Below, one piece after another: positions 56,849 through 64,000 of a stretch of DNA of 64,000 nt. Source of the DNA: Streptomyces sp. B21-105 (GTDB taxonomy: Bacteria > Actinomycetota > Actinomycetes > Streptomycetales > Streptomycetaceae); assembly GCF_036898465.1 (NCBI RefSeq), contig NZ_JARUMJ010000001.1, positions 248,001 through 312,000 on the forward strand, read 5' to 3'. Each line of letters opens with the position of its first letter. Position 1 is the stretch's first letter. A model generated the notes under the pieces. It saw only the letters and a list, made by a program, of their open reading frames with translations. It was not told where the DNA came from and did no database searches. The translations under genes and the position numbers were made by a program.

Positions 56849-58213
56849 TCAGTAGCCGGTGCCGCGCTTGACCTGGTTGCGCTCGATGCCGTGGGTCGCG
56901 CCCTTGTCGTCCAAGGTGCGGCACGCGTCGGCGATGTCCTGGCTCAGGCGGTCGACCTGCTCGCGGCTCAGCGTCTCCTTGACCAGGGCGCGCAGGATCT
57001 TCACCCGCTCCGCGCCGGGCGGAAGCGTGTACGCCGGCACCATCCATCCGCGTTCGGCCGAGAGCTGCCAGGCGATGTCGGACTCGTCGTAGGAGTGCCG
57101 GCCGACGAGACGGAAGGCGACGAGCGGCAGTTGCTCGAGGTCGCTCCCGATCACCTCGAATCGGCCGCTGCCGCGCAGGTTGTCCGCCAGCGCCCGGGCG
57201 TTGTCCTGCATCATCCGCATGACGTAGGTGTAGCCCTGGCGCCCCAGCCGCACGAAGTTGTAGTACTGCGCGAGCACCATCGAGGCGCCGGTCGAGAAGT
57301 TCAGTGTGAACGTCGCGTCGGTCTTGCCCAGGTAGTTCTCGTAGAACACCAGGTCCTCGGCAAGGTCGGACTCCTCGCGGAAGACGAGCCATCCGATGCC
57401 GGGGTAGACCAGGCCGTACTTGTGGCCGGACACGTTGATCGAACGGACCTGCTCGAGCCGGAAGTCCCATGCCGAGTCCGGGTAGAGGAAAGGCCACACG
57501 AACGCCCCGCTGGCGCCGTCGACATGGATCGGGATGTCGAGGTCGCGCTTGGCGCGGACGTCCCTCAGGAGTGTGTCGATCCCGACGACGTCGTCCTTGT
57601 GGCCGGTGAACGTGGTGCCGAGGACGGCGACGACGCCGATCGTGTTCTCGTCGATGCGGGGCTCCACGTCCTGCGGGCCGATCGTGTACTTGCCCTCGGC
57701 GAGCGGCACGATCCGCGGCTCGACGTCGAAATAGCGGCAGAACTTCTCCCACACGACGTGGACGTCGCCGCCGAAGACGAGATTGGGCCGGTCGGTCGAC
57801 AGACCGGCGGCCTGGCGGCGCCGACGCCACTTCCACTTCAGCGACAGCGCGCCGAGCATGATCGCCTCGGACGACCCTTGCGTCCGACAGCCCGTGGTCC
57901 TGCCCGGCGCGTGGAAGAGATCGGCGAGCATGCGCACGCAACGCCGCTCGATCTCGGCGGAGATGGGGTACTCCGCGTGGTCGATGAAGTTGCGGTGCAG
58001 GTTCTCGGCGATCAGCCGCTGCGCCTCCGGCTCCATCCACGTGGTGACGAACGTGGCGAGGTTGCGTTGCGGGTCGCCCTCCATGGCGAGATCCACGTCC
58101 ACGAGCCGCATCGCGTCGGTCGCCGCCATGCCCTTCTCGGGGAAGGTCTCCGAGGGGGCGGGAACCGTGAGGAACCGGTTACCGAAAAGAGTCGCGTCAT
58201 CACTGATGGTCAT
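56849..58213 (-). CDS. gad: Glutamate decarboxylase
   Basis: PLP enzyme converting glutamate to GABA and CO2, consuming a proton. 454 residues, close to the family length. The PLP Lys is K265 (NVSGHKYGLVYPG), the conserved Asp is in HVDGASGAFVWPF, and the C-terminus ends IERNQVKRGTGY. The ATG at 58213 (MTISDDATLFGNRF) is used; the ribosome site is weak. No antiporter gene lies next to it. The glutamate dehydrogenase gene sits about 4 kb away. Confidence 0.92.
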   Translation of the reverse strand: MTISDDATLFGNRFLTVPAPSETFPEKGMAATDAMRLVDVDLAMEGDPQRNLATFVTTWMEPEAQRLIAENLHRNFIDHAEYPISAEIERRCVRMLADLFHAPGRTTGCRTQGSSEAIMLGALSLKWKWRRRRQAAGLSTDRPNLVFGGDVHVVWEKFCRYFDVEPRIVPLAEGKYTIGPQDVEPRIDENTIGVVAVLGTTFTGHKDDVVGIDTLLRDVRAKRDLDIPIHVDGASGAFVWPFLYPDSAWDFRLEQVRSINVSGHKYGLVYPGIGWLVFREESDLAEDLVFYENYLGKTDATFTLNFSTGASMVLAQYYNFVRLGRQGYTYVMRMMQDNARALADNLRGSGRFEVIGSDLEQLPLVAFRLVGRHSYDESDIAWQLSAERGWMVPAYTLPPGAERVKILRALVKETLSREQVDRLSQDIADACRTLDDKGATHGIERNQVKRGTGY

Positions 58214-58359
58214 GGGGCGATTCAAACAGCGCAGGACCCCGCCGTGGGCGAGGGACACACGGAACACCGGCGGACGCCCGGCCAGGAGTCCGGCGTGGCG
58301 CGGTCCGAGCCGCTGCGAAACAGCTCGCGTCGCGCGGGTCCCGGGACCGGGACCCGGCT

Positions 58360-59079
58360 TCAGCGGTGCTCGGGGTTGTCGGCGTCCGCGCGGCAGTCCG
58401 CGTCCCATCGCGAACGCTGGTTGCCCTGGGCGGGGATACCCCCGGCGCGTTTGAGCAGGGCGGCCATGTGCATGAGGTTCCAGGTCATGAAGGAGGTGTT
58501 GCGGTTGGTGAAGTCGTTCTCGGGGCCGCCCGAGCCGGGGTCGAGGTACGACGGCCCGGGGCCGGCCGCACCGATCCAGCCGGCGTCCGCCTGGGGCGGG
58601 ATCGTGTACCCGAGGTGCTGCAGGCTGTAGAGGACGTTCATCGCGCAGTGCTTGACGCCGTCCTCGTTGCCGGTGATCAGACAGCCGCCGACCCGGCCGT
58701 AGTAGGCGTACTGGCCTTGGGAGTTGAGCATTGAGGAACAGGCGTAGAGGCGCTCGACGACCTTCTTGGTCACCGAGCTGTTGTCGCCCAGCCAGATCGG
58801 GCCGGCCACGACCAGGATGTCGGCGGCCATCACCCTCTCGTAGAGCGCCGGCCACTCGTCGGCGGCGAAGCCGTGCTCGGTCATGTCGGGGTACACGCCG
58901 GTGGCGATGTCGTGGTCGACGGCCCTGATCTCGTCCGTCGTCACTCCCTGTGCGTCCATGATCGCGCGGCTTCTGTCCACCAGGCCTTGTGTGTGACTGA
59001 GCTGGGGGGACGGTTTGAGGGTGCAGTTGACGTAGAGCGCGGTGAGGTCGTCGAACCGGTGCGGAGAAGGTGTGTCCAT
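58360..59079 (-). CDS. Flavodoxin-fold NAD(P)H-dependent oxidoreductase
   Basis: 239 residues of the NADPH-dependent FMN reductase/flavodoxin_2 group: LTALYVNCTLKPSPQLSHTQ at the start, the FMN loop region ADILVVAGPIWLGDNSSVTK, and KKVVERLYACSSMLNSQGQY. It would reduce quinones, azo or nitro compounds. The ATG at 59079 is used. It lies upstream of glutamate decarboxylase on the same strand with a 146-nt gap, so co-transcription is possible. Confidence 0.82.
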   Translation of the reverse strand: MDTPSPHRFDDLTALYVNCTLKPSPQLSHTQGLVDRSRAIMDAQGVTTDEIRAVDHDIATGVYPDMTEHGFAADEWPALYERVMAADILVVAGPIWLGDNSSVTKKVVERLYACSSMLNSQGQYAYYGRVGGCLITGNEDGVKHCAMNVLYSLQHLGYTIPPQADAGWIGAAGPGPSYLDPGSGGPENDFTNRNTSFMTWNLMHMAALLKRAGGIPAQGNQRSRWDADCRADADNPEHR

Positions 59080-59537
59080 GACGGGCAGCGTCTCGCGTGT
59101 ACAGAAATTTGTCCCGGTTCGACGCGCCCACGGCTCAGGGGAATTCTCGGAACCCGCCCGAATCCCGTCACACGGCCGGTGAGAAACAGAGCGATTCGGC
59201 GTCCGCGCGATACAGGTCGTCGGTTCGTCGTGGGCTCATCAATTCACCGGCAGAGCGGTCCCATACCACCGAAGTCGCCCGCCGTCCGCCCAGGAACCGG
59301 TGAACGGAACGGGCCGGAGGAAGGACGGGGGCAACGCCCTGCGGACCTCTCCTCCCGGCAAGACCCCTCCTCCCGCCGAACCGTTCGCCGCAACCCGGTC
59401 TCGGGGTCCGGCACATGGGTGTCGTGGGCACTGTGTGCCAGGTGAAGGCCCTTCCGGGGGAAGGGGGGTGGTCGGCAGGCTCGAGGGTGTCGACCACTGC
59501 GGGTCGCCTCCGTCGAGCCCCTCCGGGAGAGACCAGA
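59080..59537. other. Intergenic region without a recognised gene
   Basis: 458 bases between the flavin reductase gene and the LysR remnant. No RNA gene, repeat or convincing promoter is recognised. Confidence 0.35.
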
Positions 59538-59850
59538 ATGGACATCCGGCAACTCCGAACCTCTCACCGCCTGGCCGCGCCGGGGAGCACCACCCGGGCC
59601 GCGGCCGAACTGAACTGCGCGCAGTCCTCGGTGACCGCACAGATCCAGAGCCTTGAAGCGTCCCCGGGGGGCCGAGCGGTTCGGGGGCAAGGTGAAGCCG
59701 GCCCCGGCGGGGACGCGGCTGCTGCCCTACGCGGGGCAGACGCCGGCCCTGGCGGACGAGGCACGGGGCGCCGCGTCCCCGGACGCACAGCCCGAGGGCG
59801 TGCTGACCATCGGCGCCATGGAGAGCATCACCGCCGGCCGGAACGGCGGA
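59538..59850 (+). pseudogene. LysR family regulator remnant, frameshifted and truncated
   Basis: The ATG at 59538 opens a LysR HTH (MDIRQLRTSHRLAAPGSTTR, then AAAELNCAQSSVTAQIQSLE). Near 59668 the frame shifts, and in the next frame the usual continuation appears (ERFGGKVKPAPAGTRLLPYA and EGVLTIGAMESITAGR). Similarity ends near 59840, so the whole effector-binding domain, about 200 residues, is lost. It probably once controlled the adjacent EamA gene, as such pairs are common. Confidence 0.8.
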
Positions 59851-59863
59851 GTGCCTGGATTTC

Positions 59864-59887
59864 ATGAGCGGTCCGCATGCCGCTCAT
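59864..59887. promoter_or_regulatory. Small inverted repeat before the small ORF
   Basis: Perfect 8-bp arms ATGAGCGG and CCGCTCAT with an 8-nt loop, followed by AT-richer sequence. It could be a weak terminator of the LysR remnant or an operator. Confidence 0.35.
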
Positions 59888-60020
59888 AAACGTATCGGCT
59901 TTATCCGATCGACGAAACAGACAGGAGTCATCTGCGAAGCCGAACGAGATTTACGGACTTCTCTATCGGGCCGCCTGAAGAATGTTGCGCAGTCTCAGCA
60001 ATTCGGCAAAGAGAGTTCCT

Positions 60021-60128
60021 ATGTCACAGGTCCGCAACCTCGGGCCGGACACGAATCCGGATGTGCCGCGAGGGCTCAACGAACTGTTCACGCGAGGCGG
60101 ACTGCAGTACGCGGTCCCCCTCCAGTGA
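60021..60128 (+). CDS. Small ORF of 35 codons upstream of the EamA gene
   Basis: The ATG at 60021 follows GAGAG, and the frame stops at 60128. The peptide begins MSQVRNLGPDTNPDVPRG and ends GGLQYAVPLQ. It ends 36 nt before the start codon that the EamA gene had before IS insertion, so the two were probably co-transcribed. It is hydrophilic, with no signal peptide and no cysteines. No family is recognised. It could be a regulatory leader peptide, an exported or modified peptide, or chance; coding is supported only by the ribosome site, the codon composition and its position. Confidence 0.42.
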   Translation: MSQVRNLGPDTNPDVPRGLNELFTRGGLQYAVPLQ

Positions 60129-60301
60129 CCCCCACTCCCCTTCCCCTTGGAAAGGCATCTCACCATCAGGACCTAGCCAGGGGACGCCCCGCTTTAGCGG
60201 GGTGGGGAATGGCTTCTGAGCCCTGCTCTGACCTCAACTGGGTTCACGGATCCGCACTGTTCACCTGAGCCCACCTCTCTGCCGCACTAGACCTGCGGCG
60301 C

Positions 60302-60745
60302 GTGTATAGTAATCGTGTGGCCGTGACCAGGAAGGTTCGCCGATTCTCCAGCGGCGTGTACGACCTCGGGCTCCACGTGGTGTGGTGCCCGAAGTACCGC
60401 CGTCCGGTCCTCGACGGCCGGGTCGCGGAACGACTGGACGAACTGATCCGGCAGAAGGCAGACGAACGCGGGTGGGAGATCATCGCCCTTGAGGTGATGC
60501 CCGACCACGTGCACCTGTTCGTGAAGCACGATGCGAAGTCGTCGGCGTCGTACGTGGCGAACCAGTTCAAGGGCTTCACCTCCCGCGTGCTGCGCGAGGA
60601 GTTCGGGCACCTGAAGTCACGGATGCCCACGCTGTGGTCGTCGTCGTACTTCGCTGCCTCGGCCGGCGCCGTGTCGCCAGCCACGGTCGAGAAGTACATC
60701 AACACCCAGTGGGAACGACCGTGGAAGAAGGGGGACGGCTCGTGA
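60302..60745 (+). CDS. tnpA: IS200/IS605 transposase TnpA (Y1 HUH)
   Basis: Single-strand transposase of 147 residues, which makes a phosphotyrosine link to the element ends. The HUH motif is His69-Val-His71 (MPDHVHLFV) and the nucleophile is Tyr132 (VEKYINTQW). Both are intact, and the length is normal. The start may be the GTG at 60302 or the GTG at 60317. The stop overlaps the original tnpB start (GTGA at 60742). Confidence 0.93.
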   Translation: MYSNRVAVTRKVRRFSSGVYDLGLHVVWCPKYRRPVLDGRVAERLDELIRQKADERGWEIIALEVMPDHVHLFVKHDAKSSASYVANQFKGFTSRVLREEFGHLKSRMPTLWSSSYFAASAGAVSPATVEKYINTQWERPWKKGDGS

Positions 60746-61949
60746 TCCGCGCGTACAGTTCCTCCTGCGCCCCACGGCCCGTCAGACGGCAGCGCTCGGC
60801 GAGATGCTGCGGGATCACTGCTCCCTCTACAACGGCGCGCTGCAAGAGCGCCGGGACGCCTACCGGCACACCTCGAAGACCAGTGTCCGCTACGGCGACC
60901 AGTCCGCCCAGCTCAAGGAGATCCGCGCGTTCGATCCCGAGCGGCAGGGCCGCTGGTCCTTCTCCTCCCAGCAAGCCACCCTGCGCCGCCTGGACAAGGC
61001 GTTCCAGGCGTTCTTCCGCCGGGTCAAGGCCGGCCGGACGCCGGGCTGCCCGCGCTTCAAAGGCGTCGGACACTTCGACACCGTCACCTTCCCCAAGGAC
61101 GGCGACGGCTGCCGCTGGGACTCCACCCCCCACGACGCGCAGACCCGCGTCCGTCTGCAAGGTGTCGGGCATATCCGCGTGCACCGGCATCGGCCCGTGC
61201 ACGGCCGCGTCAAGACGGTCTCGGTGAAGCGTGAGGGGAACCGCTGGTACGTCGTCCTTGCCTGCGACGAGGTGCCCGCCGAGGAGCTGCCGCCTACCGG
61301 GGCGGTCGTCGGTATCGACATGGGCGTCGCCCACTTCCTGACCACCTCGGACGGCGAACACGTCGGCAACCCGCGCTTCCTTCAAGCGATGGCCGACGAG
61401 CTGGCCGAAGCGCAGCGGCACCTCGCGACGTTCCCCAAGCGGACCCGGCAGCGCACCAAGCGCCACCGCGCCGCCGCCCGGAAGGTCGCCAAGCTGCACG
61501 GCAAGATCAGGCGGCAGCGCGCCGACTTCCACCACAAGACCGCCCGCGCGCTCATCACCGGCCACGACGTGATCGCCCACGAGCGGCTCAGCACGGCGGG
61601 CATGACCAAAAGCCCCGCACCCAAGACCGACCCCGAACAGCCCGGCAGCTTCCTGCCGAACGGCGCTGCCGCGAAGGCCGGACTCAACCGCAGCATCCTC
61701 GACGCGGGTTGGGCGCAGTTCCTCGGAATCCTGGCGAACAAGGCCGAGAGTGCCGGTCGCCTCGTGGTCCCGGTGGACGCGCGCAACACCTCCCGCACAT
61801 GCCCCGAATGCGGGCATGTCGCGAAAGAGAACCGCGCCACCCAAGCGAAGTTCGCATGCACAGCGTGCGGGTTCGCGGCGAACGCGGACCACGTCGGCGC
61901 GACGAACGTCCTCAACAGGGCCGGGCTGGCCCTCTGCGCGGCGGCTTAG
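60742..61949 (+). pseudogene. tnpB: TnpB RNA-guided nuclease gene with a 5' frameshift
   Basis: From the GTG at 60742 the frame reads VIRAY and then leaves the TnpB frame: one base is missing near 60758. One base later the sequence reads FLLRPTARQTAALGEMLRDH, the expected N-terminus. The rest, from the ATG at 60804 to the stop at 61949 (381 residues), is intact, with RuvC acidic residues Asp172 (GIDMGV), Glu260 (AHERLS) and Asp362 (ADHVGATN), and a zinc finger CPECG/CTACG. Translation could restart at the ATG at 60804, losing about 22 residues of the wedge domain. This is either a real deletion or a sequencing error. Confidence 0.8.
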
Positions 61950-61994
61950 CCGCCGACGCAGGAAGCCCGCGCGTTTACGCGTGGGTGGAGTCAC
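61850..61994 (+). ncRNA. Predicted omega RNA (reRNA) of TnpB
   Basis: In this family the guide RNA spans the 3' end of tnpB and the right end, with the guide copied from the flank. Here the scaffold would end at the right-end hairpin and GTCAC, and the guide would begin with GAGTACTGACACTCGG from 61995. The 5' limit is arbitrary. This rests on family knowledge and position. Confidence 0.4.
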
Positions 61995-62340
61995 GAGTAC
62001 TGACACTCGGCCGACGGTCGAGCTGACCCTCGCCATGGTGCTCTCCGGCACCCTCGGCGTCTTCGTCATCGAGTCCCGCGCCTCGCCGTTCAACGTGGTC
62101 TTCTTCCGCTGCCTGTTCGGCACGGCGACGCTCGGCCTCTACTGCCTGGCGCGCGGCTTCTTCAAGAACCACGGCTTCGCCCCTAAGAAGCTGGGCCTGG
62201 CCGCCCTGGGCGGTGTCTTCATCGTCTTCAACTGGGCGTTCCTCTTCGAGTCGTACGAGGACACCTCCATCTCGGTGGCGACCGTCGTCTATCACACGCA
62301 GCCGTTCTACGTGATGCTGCTGAGCGCCGTAACGGTCGAG
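61995..62340 (+). pseudogene. EamA family transporter fragment, start codon split by the IS element
   Basis: From 61995 the reading is (AT)G-AGT-ACT-GAC, giving MSTDTRPTVELTLAMVLSG, then four membrane helices of an EamA/DMT transporter (VVFFRCLFGTATLGLYCLAR, GLAALGGVFIVFNWAFLFES, YHTQPFYVMLLSAVTVE). The A and T of the start codon lie at 60165-60166 on the other side of the IS, with GGAAAGG about 9 nt upstream of them. Similarity stops after VERE near 62337; the remaining 170 or so residues of a normal EamA protein are absent. It is therefore broken at both ends. Confidence 0.82.
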
Positions 62341-62385
62341 CGGGAGCCGCCTGGTTCCAGGGGCGTCCCCGCGGCGACATCGGCA

Positions 62386-62409
62386 GCCCGCCGTCCATGA
62401 ACGGCGGGC
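62386..62409 (-). terminator. Hairpin terminator after gdhA
   Basis: Perfect 9-bp arms GCCCGCCGT (62386-62394) and ACGGCGGGC (62401-62409), about 97 bases past the gdhA stop on the minus strand. Confidence 0.6.
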
Positions 62410-62505
62410 CCGCGAGGCGGGCGACGCGGGACGGGCGCGCCGCACTGCGGATCCCGTTCCCGCCCCGCCCGGCATCCGGTCGCGCCGCGTCCCCGACGAC
62501 CCGCG

Positions 62506-64000
<1,495 letters not shown>

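Larger units (their letters stand above)
60167..61994 (+). mobile_element. IS200/IS605 family element (tnpA + tnpB)
   Basis: 1828-bp element. Subterminal hairpins mark the ends: CCCCGC-TTTA-GCGGGG at 60187-60202 on the left, and CCCGCGCG-TTTA-CGCGTGGG (one mismatch) at 61966-61985 on the right. It carries a Y1 HUH transposase and a TnpB gene in the usual order, overlapping by four bases. The boundaries were set by joining the flanks: left flank ending CACCAT plus right flank GAGTACTGAC restores ATG AGT ACT GAC, the start of the EamA gene. No target duplication is expected for this family. The ends are inferred to within a few bases. Confidence 0.85.

Noticed and set aside
60302..60745. tnpA as a broken transposase
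   Set aside because: The HUH pair (His69, His71) and Tyr132 are intact and the length is normal, so the transposase looks functional even though tnpB is not.

Overview
High-GC, actinobacterial and almost certainly Streptomyces chromosome. The evidence is the codon use, GTG/TTG starts, a family 2B encapsulin plus 2-methylisoborneol (2-MIB) operon, snapalysin, a class F sortase, a DUF5302 protein and many secreted glycosidases. Gene density is normal, and no phage or plasmid backbone is seen. The only transposon recognised is one IS200/IS605 element near 60-62 kb.

Region 1 (1-19.6 kb) is a compact catabolic island for choline and glycine betaine. It encodes a BCCT carrier and a ProXWV ABC importer for uptake. 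Choline dehydrogenase and betaine aldehyde dehydrogenase convert choline to glycine betaine. A Rieske oxygenase with its own Rieske ferredoxin and FAD reductase would demethylate glycine betaine. A folate-linked dimethylglycine/sarcosine dehydrogenase (cut by the window edge) would finish demethylation to glycine. PurU, a methylene-THF-reductase-family protein and a formate-dehydrogenase-like molybdoenzyme would dispose of the one-carbon units. An IclR regulator sits in the middle. Nine related sites of 36 bp (one of 35), with ends resembling GTTGC and GCAAC, lie at the promoters of every transcription unit in the island. At seven of them the site follows a TTGACN-N17-(-10) promoter. I read this as one IclR-controlled regulon.

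Region 2 (19.7-26 kb) holds an ADP-ribosylglycohydrolase remnant, a TetR regulator, a Ser/Thr kinase translationally coupled to a membrane protein, a 2H phosphoesterase and an L,D-transpeptidase. Region 3 (26.3-32 kb) is the 2-MIB operon (encapsulin shell with cNMP-binding domain, 2-MIB synthase cargo, geranyl diphosphate C-methyltransferase), followed by two convergent methyltransferases.

Region 4 (32-47 kb) is rich in surface and secreted proteins: a lipoprotein, a sortase pair, a PIG-L deacetylase, a GH43-ricin glycosidase, a YihY membrane protein, an orphan sugar-binding lipoprotein, a beta-lactamase-fold hydrolase and a GH30 xylanase with CGAAA boxes, plus a decayed VOC gene and an SMI1/KNR4 protein. 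Region 5 (47-56.7 kb) has snapalysin, an FtsX-type ABC system with a DUF4333 protein, a very large secreted alpha/beta hydrolase and two further membrane or secreted proteins.

Region 6 (56.8-64 kb) has glutamate decarboxylase, a flavodoxin-fold reductase, then a decay zone: a LysR remnant, a 35-codon small ORF, and an IS200/IS605 element that appears to split the ATG of a truncated EamA transporter gene. NADP-glutamate dehydrogenase follows. All calls come from reading the sequence and family knowledge; no searches were run.
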